64,000 nt of DNA, taken from assembly GCF_003350405.1 (NCBI RefSeq), contig NZ_QQAW01000015.1:1-64000 (forward strand). Direction: 5' to 3'. Origin of the DNA: Gluconacetobacter liquefaciens (GTDB taxonomy: Bacteria; Pseudomonadota; Alphaproteobacteria; Acetobacterales; Acetobacteraceae). This document shows, one piece after another, positions 1 to 8,613 of this stretch (position 1 is its first letter; each line of letters starts with the position of its first letter). The notes beneath the pieces were generated by a model. The model saw only the letters and a list, made by a program, of their open reading frames with translations. It made no database searches and was not told the origin of the DNA. Position numbers and translations under genes: made by a program.

Positions 1-362
1 ATCAACTTGCGGCCCTCGGCGGCTTCCAGCCGCTCCAGATGCAGGACGATCCGCTCCTTCAGCCCGTCATGGTCGTCGGGGATGTCGTGCGAGCGCTGGC
101 GTTCGGTCTCGGCGGCCATGACCAGCGTGTGGGCGATACAGTTTTCGCGGGTGCCCTGCTCGCCGAGATCGAGCGTTCCCGCCGTCTCCAGCGTCTTTTC
201 CGCCTTCGTCAGCGCCATGCGGGTGCGGAACAGTTCGACCGACTTGGCGATGAAGATGGTCCAGGTCAGCAGTGATGCCACCGCCAGCAGGGTCATCACG
301 CAGCGGACCACCGGCCCGGCATTGAGGAACATCTCCCACGGGGAGAACGACAGGTCGATCAT
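1..362 (-). CDS. exbB: ExbB-type TonB energy transducer (partial, leaves window)
   Basis: N-terminal part of an inner-membrane ExbB/TolQ/MotA family proton-channel subunit, which with ExbD drives TonB. The start reads MIDLSFSPWEMFLNAGPVV, followed by a hydrophobic helix (about residues 21-40) ending TWTIFIAKSVEL, the usual ExbB beginning. The reading frame is open to base 1, so the C-terminal two helices lie outside the window. A strong Shine-Dalgarno (aaggaggt) precedes the ATG at 362, and the ATG overlaps the upstream stop as ATGA. It is the last visible gene of an operon-like series following an iron-type receptor, so exbD and tonB would be expected next. TolQ is the alternative; gene context favours ExbB. 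Confidence 0.8.
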   Translation of the reverse strand, partial: MIDLSFSPWEMFLNAGPVVRCVMTLLAVASLLTWTIFIAKSVELFRTRMALTKAEKTLETAGTLDLGEQGTRENCIAHTLVMAAETERQRSHDIPDDHDGLKERIVLHLERLEAAEGRKL

Positions 363-595
363 GAACGACCTCCTTTGTCAGATGGCCGGCTCCATGCCCG
401 CACCAGGCAGATCACCGTCACGATGAGGGGAAGGGAAAGGACTGCCCACGACAGGGCCAGCCAGATGCCGTGCTGCCCCAGCAGGGCCGAGAGCAGGCCG
501 AAGACGGTCAGCAGCCCCAGCGCGATCGGCCACGGCCAGACCGCGACCGACGGCCGGCGGCCGGAGAGGGCCTGTGCGGGCGGAAAGGCGTTCAT
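359..595 (-). CDS. Small two-helix inner-membrane protein
   Basis: A 78-residue protein with a short basic N-terminus and two predicted membrane helices (about residues 22-40 and 44-66), ending in a basic, charged tail. I do not recognise a named family. Small membrane proteins of this size recur between PepSY proteins and ExbB in iron-uptake operons, so a supporting role there is plausible but only inferred from position. Both ends overlap neighbours by the ATGA pattern (stop of the PepSY gene at 592-594, start of exbB at 362), which indicates translational coupling and supports it as a real gene. Confidence 0.7.
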   Translation of the reverse strand: MNAFPPAQALSGRRPSVAVWPWPIALGLLTVFGLLSALLGQHGIWLALSWAVLSLPLIVTVICLVRAWSRPSDKGGRS

Positions 596-1836
596 CGCGC
601 ACCCTCCGCCAGCGCGGAAACGGGGGTGCCGTCTCCGTCATCGAGATCGTAGCCCAGGGCGCGCAGGCGGGCGTCGGTGGCGACCTTGCGCTTGCCTGCC
701 CACAGCACCAGCCCGCTGACCAGGACGACGATGACCATCACATCCAGCAGCGCCCAGAGGATGCGCAGCGGCATGCCGCCATAATCGCCGAAATGCAGCG
801 GACGCGAGATTTCGAGAAAACGCAGATACCACGGCATCGGATAGGCTCCCGTCAGGTTCCCGGTCCGGGCATCGATCAGGACCGGCGTGAACAGGCGGGC
901 CCGCAGCGGCGTGGCCCCGCGCGTCCACAGGACGTAATGGACCGGACTGCCGAAGGAGGCGCCCGGAAAGGAAAGGCCCGTGACCTCGTTGCCGGGAGCG
1001 GCCTTGCGCGCCGTATCGAAGGCCGCCTGCACGGAGGACAGATGGTCCTGCGCCGGCACAGGCAGATGGGCATAGGGCTTGAGGATCTGCCGGACATCCG
1101 TCACGCGCCACAGGCCGAAGAGCGGGGTCTGGAGTTCGTTGACCAGTCCGGTGAAGCCGACCACCAGCGCCCAGACCAGGGTCGCCGCGCCCAGCAGGTT
1201 ATGCAGGTCGAGCCAAGCCAGGCGCGCGGCACGATCGCGCCGGACGCTGCCGAAGGGTAGCCGCTTCATGAAACGGCCGTAGAGCACGGTCCCGGAGACC
1301 AGGGAGGCCACGAACACGCCGCCCATCGCGCCCATGAACAGGGCACCCGGCAGGCCGGCGAACAGGTTCATATGCAGGCGGGTGCAGGTGCCCAGGATGG
1401 CGGCCGTCCAGGTGCGCGGCGCCTTCGGCGCATCGGCCGGCCGGGATTGTTTCAGCACCTTCGCCGTGCGAGCGTCGAATTTGATCCAGTGACCGGAATG
1501 GCGGTCGGGAAACGTCTCGTCGTCCTTCAGGGCCTGCCACGAGGGGGCCATGGAGACGAGCACGGCGGGCTCGTCGTCGTCGGGCGCGACGTTGGTGACG
1601 ATCTGCCCCGGATAGAGCGCGCGGGCCTTGCCCACGATCTCATCAAGGCCGGCATTGGGCGTTCCCGGTGGCAGGACCTCGTATGGCGGGTCGTCGTCGC
1701 CGATGAAGGCGTCCCAGATCTGTTCGGAGAACAGCATCGGCAGGCCGGTCACGCACACGATCAGCAGAAACAGCGTGCAGGCCAGGCTCGTCCATTTATG
1801 GACGACGAACCAGCGGCGCAGCGTGGCGGTCGTCAT
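592..1836 (-). CDS. PepSY-associated transmembrane protein, iron-uptake type
   Basis: A 414-residue member of the PepSY/PiuB-like family found next to ferric-siderophore receptors; some members are thought to act as inner-membrane reductases releasing iron from siderophores. The N-terminus RRWFVVHKWTSLACTLFLL is the family's characteristic first helix, with conserved His and Trp. Further helices lie near residues 165-190, 210-235 and 350-375, with the PepSY-like periplasmic segments between. It follows the receptor at 2189-4828 after a 352 bp gap and overlaps the next small gene by ATGA. Family assignment is firm; the reductase role is inferred. Confidence 0.85.
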   Translation of the reverse strand: MTTATLRRWFVVHKWTSLACTLFLLIVCVTGLPMLFSEQIWDAFIGDDDPPYEVLPPGTPNAGLDEIVGKARALYPGQIVTNVAPDDDEPAVLVSMAPSWQALKDDETFPDRHSGHWIKFDARTAKVLKQSRPADAPKAPRTWTAAILGTCTRLHMNLFAGLPGALFMGAMGGVFVASLVSGTVLYGRFMKRLPFGSVRRDRAARLAWLDLHNLLGAATLVWALVVGFTGLVNELQTPLFGLWRVTDVRQILKPYAHLPVPAQDHLSSVQAAFDTARKAAPGNEVTGLSFPGASFGSPVHYVLWTRGATPLRARLFTPVLIDARTGNLTGAYPMPWYLRFLEISRPLHFGDYGGMPLRILWALLDVMVIVVLVSGLVLWAGKRKVATDARLRALGYDLDDGDGTPVSALAEGAR

Positions 1837-2188
1837 GCCTCAGGCCCTGTCCCTGGATGGCGCAGAAGATGCGTCTACGAATGAGTCGCAATGCCCAAAT
1901 CCACGCATAGTCACGTCTCGCATCCTCTTTCATGCCGCAGGGGGAGCCCTCGCCGAGGGGCGGCTCCGCGGCCCCCATGGAACCGAAACAGGGGCCTCTA
2001 TTGTCTAAGACGATTCAAACCGGCTTTTCGGTAACGGAAATTCCGAAAAAATCCGTCACCCGGACCGATGGCTGCTCTGCGCGATGCGCCGGAGGCATGG
2101 AATTCCGGCGCTTGCGGCGTGAACTCACGAATCCGTCAGGAATGCGCCTGGCACATTCGGCGCATGCGGAACGGCCGGGGCGGCCCGC
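1837..2188. other. Intergenic region between receptor and PepSY gene
   Basis: No convincing gene. It contains a compound hairpin around 1943-1967 (GGAGCC at 1943-1948 pairs with GGCTCC at 1962-1967, with CCCTC/GAGGG inside), which could attenuate or process a transcript running from the receptor into the PepSY gene. No T-run follows on the minus strand, so it is not a clear terminator. Confidence 0.4.
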
Positions 2189-4828
2189 CTACCAGCGATA
2201 GGAGAGGTTGCCGTACACGCGCCGGCCCTGGCCGAGATAGCAGGAATAGGTGCCGCCGCATGAGGTGACGTAATATTTGTTGGTCAGGTTGGAGACCGCC
2301 AACTGGCCGCGAAGCCCTTTCAGGAACGGTGCGGCCTGGGCGAAATCGTAATGCGCGCCGATATCGAACAGCACATAGGACGGGACCTTGAAGCTGTTCA
2401 CGGCATCGGCATAGGTGAAGCCGACATAACGGACGCCGCCATTGAAACCGAAACCTTTCAGGACGCGAACCGGCGGGGTGTAGTCGAGAAAGGCGTTGGC
2501 GAGGTTGCGCGGCACGGATTGAATGTATTTTCCCCTCTCCGAGATGACCGCACCGGCGGTACCATCGGGAAAATCCTGCTCGTCGGAGAGATTGGTCTTG
2601 GCGTAGGTGGCCGAAATATAGCTGTAGGACGCCATGAAGCGCAGATCGCGGGTGATGTTGGCATGCGCCGAGACTTCGAAGCCTTCCGACCGCACCCGGC
2701 CGCCATCTGCCGAATAATTGGTGTGCACAGGATCGTTGACCAGATAATGGTCTTCGTTGATGCGGTAGGCCGCCGCCGTCACCATGACATTGTGGTCCGC
2801 TGTTTCATATTTCAGGCCCGCCTCCATCTGGCTACCGGTCAGAGGGGGGAACGGCTTGGCATTCCAGTCAGAGCCGCTTTGCGGGACGAAGGATGTCGAA
2901 TAGCTGAAATAGGGCGACAGGCCGAAATCGAAATTATAGACGATGCCGGCGCGCCAGGTGAAAGCGTTCTGGGGCCGAGGGACCTGGCTATTGTCTGTAT
3001 CGGTTATACTATGACTTGCGTTGCGATTGCTCGCGAGGCCACCATGGCCGTGGTAATTGATCCAGTCCTGACGACCACCGAGCGTGACGGAGAGTCTTTT
3101 ATATTTTATCTGATCCTGGAAATAGACACCTTCCTGAAAATACTGATAGGTGCCGTGGGGATGGGTGACCATGCATGCACTCGACCTTATGTCGATGCAG
3201 GGAACGTAATTGCTCTGCGGGTTGTAGATATCCACGACGCTGTAGCCGTCTTCGCCGGGATAACCGTTATGTCCGGGTGTCCAGTCGATATAGTTGCTGG
3301 TTGAATATTCGTACTGCCGGAAATCGGAACCGACGATCCAGGTATTGCGGACCGGGCCGAGATTGAATTTTCCCCCTACCCTGCTGTCCAGCCCGATGGT
3401 CGTGCTTTCGGAATGCGTCTGCATCGGCATCCTCTCGAGCAGCGTCGGCGAAATCATGCCGCCACCGGTGTTCATGCTGCGGGTCCAGCTTGAGGACTGT
3501 TCCCATCGGAACGTCTGGCTGAAATTGATGGCATCGCCGAATTTATGCTGGAACATATATTCGAACATCGCGTCGCGGTTGCCGTCGACATTCCAGTTCG
3601 GGTCGCCAAAGAAGCGGCTGCGGGGGATGCGCCCGTTGGGATTGTCCAGCAGCACGGAGGGTGGAAGCTGTGTATTGTTCAGGCCGTTTCCGGGTGTGTA
3701 GAGATAGCTGCCCAGCAGGGTCAGCGAGGTCTTGCGGTCGATATCCCACGTGAGCGATGGCAGGACACCCACGCGGTTGTAATCGAGATTGTTCGTCTGG
3801 GTGCCCTGGGTCACGCCGATAGCGGCCACGCGGTAGCGCACATTGCCGGACCTCGTAACCTTGTCACTGAGATCGAGCGTGGCCTCGTAGCGGCCCCAAT
3901 TGCCAAAACCGAGCGTGACTTCGTGCAGCGGCGTATCCGTCGGCTTTTTCAGGCTCATGTCGATCATGCCGCCGGGCGTGGTTTGGCCATACATGACGGA
4001 GGCCGGGCCATTGAGCGCTTCGACCCGTTCCAGAAACGCGGTCTCGCCAGCGCTGTAGGAGTAGGAACGGATGCCGTCGACGAACTGCGAGGTACCGAAT
4101 CCGCGCTGCATGATGTTATTGCTGTTGGCGGCGCCGGACTGGTAGCCGCCCATCGTCTCGGCGTTGATCCCCGGTGTATAGCGCAATGCCTCCATGAGGT
4201 TCTGGGGCTGCTGGTCGATCATCTGCTGTTTCGTGATCACGTAAATCGAATTGGGGATTTCCCGCAGCGGTGTGTCGGTCTTGGTGCCCACCACCGTGTT
4301 TTCCGCCACGTAGCCGACACCGGGACCGGCTGGATTCTGATGCACGACCATGCCGCCGACACGCACCGGCCCCAGCGTGATGGTGGAGGAAGAGGCCTTG
4401 CCGAGCGTGACGCTGTTGGGACCCGTCAATCGATAGGCCAGGCCCGTGCCGGCGAGAATCCGCTCAAGCGCGGTGGACAGGGACATGTCACCGCTGATCG
4501 CCGTCGAACGCAGACCCTGGCTGAGTTGGCTGCTGTAGAAAAGCTGGACGCCGGTGACATTGGACAATGCCACCAGCGCCGACGACAGGGCCTGCGCGGG
4601 AATATCCAGATGATAGACCCTGGCGGACGCATCAGGGGACGCGCGCGTTGTCTCCGCCGCGCGGACAGGAGAGGAGTTGAGCAGGACCGTACCGACAAGG
4701 GTGGCGAAGCCGAGGGAACCTGTCAGGGAAAGAAGGCTGGGAGCGCAAGGATTTTCCCTGCCGTGCCTGTTTGAAGATTTTCGAAGGGGTATCCTGTAAC
4801 CGACCCTGCCTGTCGCACGCATGTCCAT
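2189..4828 (-). CDS. TonB-dependent siderophore receptor with STN signalling domain
   Basis: An 879-residue outer-membrane transporter of the FpvA/FecA signalling type. An atypically long N-terminus precedes a hydrophobic signal region (about residues 31-57). Residues 73-143 form an STN domain (LDIPAQALSSALVALSNVTG), which talks to an inner-membrane FecR. The plug begins near residue 190 with PNSIYVITKQQMIDQQ, and the barrel ends in the aromatic YRW expected for outer-membrane assembly. It lies downstream of its own sigma and FecR genes on the same strand, so ligand binding should induce its own synthesis. The ligand cannot be read from sequence; a ferric siderophore is the family expectation. 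The start could be slightly downstream (Met3). Confidence 0.9.
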   Translation of the reverse strand: MDMRATGRVGYRIPLRKSSNRHGRENPCAPSLLSLTGSLGFATLVGTVLLNSSPVRAAETTRASPDASARVYHLDIPAQALSSALVALSNVTGVQLFYSSQLSQGLRSTAISGDMSLSTALERILAGTGLAYRLTGPNSVTLGKASSSTITLGPVRVGGMVVHQNPAGPGVGYVAENTVVGTKTDTPLREIPNSIYVITKQQMIDQQPQNLMEALRYTPGINAETMGGYQSGAANSNNIMQRGFGTSQFVDGIRSYSYSAGETAFLERVEALNGPASVMYGQTTPGGMIDMSLKKPTDTPLHEVTLGFGNWGRYEATLDLSDKVTRSGNVRYRVAAIGVTQGTQTNNLDYNRVGVLPSLTWDIDRKTSLTLLGSYLYTPGNGLNNTQLPPSVLLDNPNGRIPRSRFFGDPNWNVDGNRDAMFEYMFQHKFGDAINFSQTFRWEQSSSWTRSMNTGGGMISPTLLERMPMQTHSESTTIGLDSRVGGKFNLGPVRNTWIVGSDFRQYEYSTSNYIDWTPGHNGYPGEDGYSVVDIYNPQSNYVPCIDIRSSACMVTHPHGTYQYFQEGVYFQDQIKYKRLSVTLGGRQDWINYHGHGGLASNRNASHSITDTDNSQVPRPQNAFTWRAGIVYNFDFGLSPYFSYSTSFVPQSGSDWNAKPFPPLTGSQMEAGLKYETADHNVMVTAAAYRINEDHYLVNDPVHTNYSADGGRVRSEGFEVSAHANITRDLRFMASYSYISATYAKTNLSDEQDFPDGTAGAVISERGKYIQSVPRNLANAFLDYTPPVRVLKGFGFNGGVRYVGFTYADAVNSFKVPSYVLFDIGAHYDFAQAAPFLKGLRGQLAVSNLTNKYYVTSCGGTYSCYLGQGRRVYGNLSYRW

Positions 4829-4956
4829 CTTACCGTTCCGTTATCCATCGGCATGGCTCTCGTCCATGCAAATGAGAAAAAATCGCATCCATTAGTGAGG
4901 ACGAACGGCGACGAGAATGATATGAGTGCCCGAAGCAATTTTTTTGCGAAGGCTGT

Positions 4957-5922
4957 TCAGCTTATGGGCGAGAGGGTGACCAGCCAGGGCGTGTAATGCC
5001 GCACGCGCAGGCGCAGCGACGCCGCGATGGTCGCGATCGCTGCATCGGGGTCCGTCACGCTGACGGCTGCCGTAACCGGCAAGGCCTTCAGGCGCGGGTC
5101 CATGATCAGGATACGACCTCGGCGATATCGGGACAGTTCGGTCACGAAATCGGCCAGCGGCATGCCATCCGCCACCAGCCGGTTATCCCGCCATGCAAGA
5201 ACGAATGCCGGGTCGACGGTCGTCGGCCCGGCCGCGCTACCGTTCGCACAGCGGACCTGCTGGCTTGCGGCCAGCCTGATCCCTCCGACGGGAGGGGTGA
5301 CCGTCACCTCGTCCCGAATGGCTGTGACCAGGGTACTGTCGGTCAGGTGATTCACGTCGAACAGGGCGGCATCCGTCCGCATGACTGCGCCCCCCGCCGT
5401 GACGAGAAACGGCCGATGCGGATCGTATCGGGCATCGAACAGGGCCTGGCCGGCATGAAGCGTCATGTGGCGCATGCGAGGTGACCAGGACACGGACAGG
5501 GCGGTGCTCCGTGCCAGTTCGACTGTGGAGCCGTCGGCGAGGGCAATCGTTCGCGACGTATCGATGCCAGTTCGGTAGTCCGCGAAGAACTCCGGATGGG
5601 TCGCCACATAGCCGCCGCCCGCCACAATGCCCGTTACGGCGGCCGCCGCAGTGCCCATCCATTGCCGCCGGCTCAAGCGGCGCGGGCCCGGATCATTGGC
5701 TATGGGGGGCGCGATGACGCCCGGCCCCCTCTCCGGTGCGAGGGCATCCAGCCGGGACCACAGCATGGTGGCATTAGCCCATGCGCGCTGTTGCGTTTCT
5801 CCCTGGGCAAGCCATGCCGCCCATGCCCGCCGGTCGTCTTCACTGGTATCGACATCGTTCAGGATTGCCAGCCAGTGAAGCGCCTCCTGCCGCGCGGGTG
5901 CCTGGTCGTCTTCATCCATCAT
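4957..5922 (-). CDS. FecR-family anti-sigma regulator
   Basis: A 321-residue cytoplasmic-membrane signal transducer. Residues about 10-60 are the N-terminal FecR domain (HWLAILND, WAAWLAQGETQQRAWANA) that binds the sigma factor. One membrane helix lies near residues 85-107 after RRLSRRQWMG. The periplasmic FecR domain follows (RTIALADGSTVELARSTALS), and the C-terminal part (about 235-315) resembles an STN-like fold that receives the receptor signal. It sits between the sigma gene at 6049-6573 and the receptor at 2189-4828, the standard FecI-FecR-FecA order, so the three form one signalling unit. Confidence 0.9.
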   Translation of the reverse strand: MMDEDDQAPARQEALHWLAILNDVDTSEDDRRAWAAWLAQGETQQRAWANATMLWSRLDALAPERGPGVIAPPIANDPGPRRLSRRQWMGTAAAAVTGIVAGGGYVATHPEFFADYRTGIDTSRTIALADGSTVELARSTALSVSWSPRMRHMTLHAGQALFDARYDPHRPFLVTAGGAVMRTDAALFDVNHLTDSTLVTAIRDEVTVTPPVGGIRLAASQQVRCANGSAAGPTTVDPAFVLAWRDNRLVADGMPLADFVTELSRYRRGRILIMDPRLKALPVTAAVSVTDPDAAIATIAASLRLRVRHYTPWLVTLSPIS

Positions 5923-6048
5923 CGTCTTCGCGCGTTGCAGGCGCGCTCCATCATGGCCCGCACGACACCATGGACGTCAACCGCGCGCGACGGATGCCCT
6001 CTTGCAGGACCGAGCGCATGAGGATGCGGAAAAAGAGAGAACAAAGTT

Positions 6049-6573
6049 CTATTTTTCCTGTGCCAGCGCCCGGTCGAGGGCCGCGAGTGCGGTGACCATG
6101 TGCGTCACGACCGTATTGCGGCTGATCCCGAGCCTATCCGCGACCCGCTGATAGGAAAGCCCTTCCAATTTCGCAAGAATGAAGACTTCGCGACAACGCG
6201 GGGGCAAGGTTTCCACAGCGGCACGCAATCGTTCAAGCTGGTCCCGCTGAATCGCGATCTCTTCGGGAGAGGCGTTGGGTGCGGCGATGGCGCCGGTCTG
6301 GCGCTCATCCGCCTGGATCTCGATCTGAAGAGTGTCTCTCCGCAGGTGGTCGAGCGCCAGATTCGATGCAATCCGGTACAGATATTTCGCGGGACTGTCC
6401 GGCATCTCGGGATGATGGCGGCGAGCAATACGGACCCACACATCGTGGGTCAGGTCTTCCGCAAGCGCGTGGTTGCCGACTTTCCGGAACAGAAACCGCA
6501 GCAGACCCGATCGTTGCTCAGAGAAGATTTCCGGCCAGCTCCGGGAACCGGCGTTCATCGTATCCAACCTCAT
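6049..6573 (-). CDS. FecI-type ECF sigma factor
   Basis: A 174-residue extracytoplasmic-function RNA polymerase sigma factor. Region 2 (about residues 15-80) includes GNHALAEDLTHDVWVRIARR and YLYRIASNLALDHLRR; region 4 (about 112-165) includes LPPRCREVFILAKLEGLSYQ and the helix-turn-helix VADRLGISRNTVVTHM. Size and motifs fit the iron-starvation FecI group. It should direct transcription of the receptor downstream, under control of the adjacent FecR. A second possible start is Met6. It diverges from a second, distinct sigma factor gene at 6901. Confidence 0.9.
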   Translation of the reverse strand: MRLDTMNAGSRSWPEIFSEQRSGLLRFLFRKVGNHALAEDLTHDVWVRIARRHHPEMPDSPAKYLYRIASNLALDHLRRDTLQIEIQADERQTGAIAAPNASPEEIAIQRDQLERLRAAVETLPPRCREVFILAKLEGLSYQRVADRLGISRNTVVTHMVTALAALDRALAQEK

Positions 6574-6795
6574 CCTTGCGGCTCAGGCCATGCCCACGCG
6601 GATCACACCTCGGGCCGCGTCTTCCGATCCGGCCGCTGCCCGTCCGGCCTTCCGGCCCTCGGGCCGTTTTCCGCTGCGTCCCATCAGATGACCAGATTAA
6701 GAATTGCTGTCAACACCAGCGGTGCCTGCCCCGCTGCCGTCAGGATGGCAGCGGGAAGCGTACAATCCTTTGATAAAAAGACGATTGCGACATAC

Positions 6796-6808
6796 CGGAC
6801 CAGGTCCG
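6796..6808. promoter_or_regulatory. Perfect 13-bp dyad CGGACC-A-GGTCCG
   Basis: Perfect inverted repeat of six-base arms about one central A, in the shared promoter region of the two sigma genes. Size and symmetry fit a repressor or activator operator; the binding protein is unknown. Confidence 0.35.
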
Positions 6809-6830
6809 ATAACAAAAATACCTCCCATAA

Positions 6831-6847
6831 TTGCGAATAATTATCAA
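6831..6847. promoter_or_regulatory. Fur-box-like dyad TTGCGAATAATTATCAA
   Basis: A 17-bp imperfect palindrome (six of eight pairs match) rich in the GAATAATTATC pattern reminiscent of Fur boxes. It lies 25-70 bp upstream of the right-hand sigma gene, a typical operator position. Assignment to Fur is tentative. Confidence 0.4.
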
Positions 6848-6871
6848 CAGTGCTAGGAGGCGGGAAGCGTC

Positions 6872-6904
6872 ATGGAAGTCGGGCGGCATATTTCGTGGAC
6901 ATGA
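6872..6904 (+). CDS. Possible 10-residue leader peptide upstream of sigma factor
   Basis: The best Shine-Dalgarno in this promoter (AGGAGG at 6855-6860) precedes an ATG at 6872 that is out of frame with the sigma factor. It opens a 10-codon frame (MEVGRHISWT) whose TGA overlaps the sigma ATG at 6901 as ATGA. This looks like a leader coupled translationally to the sigma gene. The alternatives are a frameshifted N-terminus or that the sigma gene starts at the in-frame GTG at 6850. Real but unproven. Confidence 0.35.
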   Translation: MEVGRHISWT

Positions 6905-7392
6905 GACGGATCAGCGGGCTCTTTCTGCGCCATCGCCGGGAACTGGCCGATTATGTCAACCGGCGGCTGCATGACCGCGATCTGGCGACCGATTTCGTGC
7001 AGGAGACCTTCCTGCGCTTCATCGAGCATGGGGATGCGCTTCCGGCCGGTGCCTGCCGCTCTTTCCTGTACAGCACGGCGCGGAACCTGACGGTGGACCA
7101 TGTGCGCGCCTTACGCAGACGGCGCACCGCGAGCGTCACGCATGACGACCTCGCCCACATCGCCGACGACCAGCCCTGGCCCGAGGAGGTGGCGGCGGCA
7201 CGGCAGAAGATCCGCCAGCTTGCTGCCATCCTGGATGAGCTGCCTCGACTGACGCGCCGCATCTTCGTGCTCAACCGGGTTTCCGGCCTTAATTACCGGC
7301 AGGTTGCCGCCCGTCTCGATGTCTCGGAAAGCACGGTACAGAAGCACCTCGCGACCGCGCTGCGGCATCTGCTGCGTCGGCTCCCGGCCTGA
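6901..7392 (+). CDS. FecI-type ECF sigma factor (second module)
   Basis: An ECF sigma factor of about 163 residues. Region 2 reads FLRHRRELADYVNRRLHDRD, ATDFVQETFLRFIEHG and SFLYSTARNLTVDHVRALRR; region 4 reads LPRLTRRIFVLNRVSGLNYR followed by the helix-turn-helix VAARLDVSESTVQKHL. I place the start at the ATG 6901, which overlaps the stop of a short upstream frame; a GTG at 6850 would add 17 residues of non-conserved sequence. A FecR gene follows 82 bp downstream and then a receptor, so this is the regulator of the second iron-uptake module. It is clearly different in sequence from the sigma factor at 6049-6573. Confidence 0.88.
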   Translation: MRRISGLFLRHRRELADYVNRRLHDRDLATDFVQETFLRFIEHGDALPAGACRSFLYSTARNLTVDHVRALRRRRTASVTHDDLAHIADDQPWPEEVAAARQKIRQLAAILDELPRLTRRIFVLNRVSGLNYRQVAARLDVSESTVQKHLATALRHLLRRLPA

Positions 7393-7474
7393 TTCATGCG
7401 GTCTTCGTTACTGCTTTCCTGATGCCGGAACGTCTTGACCATATACGCCCCATCACGATTCACGGGCAGGAGAC

Positions 7475-8431
7475 ATGACGGACACCGATGACGACCGGCA
7501 GGCGGCGACCGAAGCCCAGGCCGCCGACTGGATCATCCGCCTCGGCGGCACGCCGCTCGGGCCGGAGGACCAGCGGAGCCTGAGGGCGTGGCGGGCGGCT
7601 TCTCCCGCTCATGAGGCCGCCTTTCGGCGCGCATCCGCCTTATGGTCCGACCTCGACGTGGGCGGCTGGCAAAAAAAGACGCGGCGTCGGCGCCACGCGG
7701 CCGCTGCCGCGACGACCGGCGCACTGGGTTGTGCGCTTCTCTTTGCCGGCCTCAGCGCGGGCTGGATCGACGCACCGCACTGGTTCGCCGATTATGCGAC
7801 CGCGCCTGGCGAAATCCGTACCGTGCGGCTTGCGGACGGCAGTATCGTGGATCTCGATAGCCGGAGCGCGCTTGCGATCCATTACAGTGCGACCGAACGG
7901 CGTGTCGCGCTGCTGGACGGTAGCGCCTATTTCAAGGTTGCCCCCATGATCGGCGACGAGCACCGGCCCTTCGTGGTCGCGGCCGCGCGCGGCACCGCGA
8001 CGGCATTGGGGACACAGTTCATGGTCACCCGCGATGCCGGAGGGGTCGACACCACCGTGACGGAACACAGCGTCCGGGTGGCCACCAGAAATGCCGATAA
8101 CCTCCCCCGTTCGGTGATCGTGCCCGAGGGGCAGCGTGCGCATTACGACCCCGACGGCACGTTGGGCATGGCGCAGGCCGCACCTGTCGCCGCCCTGACC
8201 GCCTGGCGCACGGGGCAGCTTGTGTTCGACGATGCGCCGCTCTCCCGCGTTGTCGCGCATCTCAATCGCTACCGGCGCGGCCGCATCCTGCTCATGGGCC
8301 GGGGGCTTGGCGAGCGTCGGGTGAGCGGTGTGTTCTCATGCGCCGATATCGACGGGGCCGTGACGACGATCACCCGCGAACTGGGCGTAAAGACGATCAC
8401 CCTCACCCGCCTTGCCACCGTGATCTATTAG
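7475..8431 (+). CDS. FecR-family anti-sigma regulator (second module)
   Basis: A 318-residue FecR homologue. The N-terminal cytoplasmic domain (ADWIIRLGGTPLGPEDQRSL, AFRRASALWSDL) precedes a basic KKTRRRRH stretch and one membrane helix (about residues 75-97). The periplasmic FecR domain follows (VRLADGSIVDLDSRSALAIH, GTATALGTQFMVTRD), then a C-terminal segment containing LSRVVAHLNRYRRGRILLMG that resembles the end of the paralogue at 4957-5922. It should transmit the state of the downstream receptor to the sigma factor at 6901. A Shine-Dalgarno (gcaggaga) precedes the ATG. Confidence 0.9.
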   Translation: MTDTDDDRQAATEAQAADWIIRLGGTPLGPEDQRSLRAWRAASPAHEAAFRRASALWSDLDVGGWQKKTRRRRHAAAAATTGALGCALLFAGLSAGWIDAPHWFADYATAPGEIRTVRLADGSIVDLDSRSALAIHYSATERRVALLDGSAYFKVAPMIGDEHRPFVVAAARGTATALGTQFMVTRDAGGVDTTVTEHSVRVATRNADNLPRSVIVPEGQRAHYDPDGTLGMAQAAPVAALTAWRTGQLVFDDAPLSRVVAHLNRYRRGRILLMGRGLGERRVSGVFSCADIDGAVTTITRELGVKTITLTRLATVIY

Positions 8432-8555
8432 CGCTGTTTCCGGAACGGGGGAAAACACCTTCAACCAATTGATATTTCGTTTGAAAATAAAAATATTCAC
8501 TTTTCAGGAATAAAATCTTACCGACTTTCCTCCCCTCGGACGTCCTACCCAATGA

Positions 8556-8576
8556 CGCAAATGCATTGCATTCGCG
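8556..8576. promoter_or_regulatory. Near-perfect 21-bp dyad upstream of receptor
   Basis: Ten-base arms about a central T at 8566, with nine of ten pairs matching (CGCAAATGCA against TGCATTCGCG). It ends 37 bp before the receptor ATG at 8614, the position expected for an operator overlapping the promoter. Candidate site for an iron-responsive regulator (Fur or Irr type); not proven. Confidence 0.45.
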
Positions 8577-8613
8577 ATCATGAGACCAACCGGCTGGTAG
8601 GACAATTGAAGTC

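Larger units (their letters stand above)
6574..6871. promoter_or_regulatory. Divergent control region between two FecI-type sigma genes
   Basis: About 300 bp with no gene. The half next to the right-hand sigma gene turns sharply A/T rich and carries two dyads, listed separately (6796-6808 and 6831-6847). Divergent FecI genes are usually repressed by Fur, so this is the expected place for Fur operators of both modules; that is inference. Confidence 0.55.
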
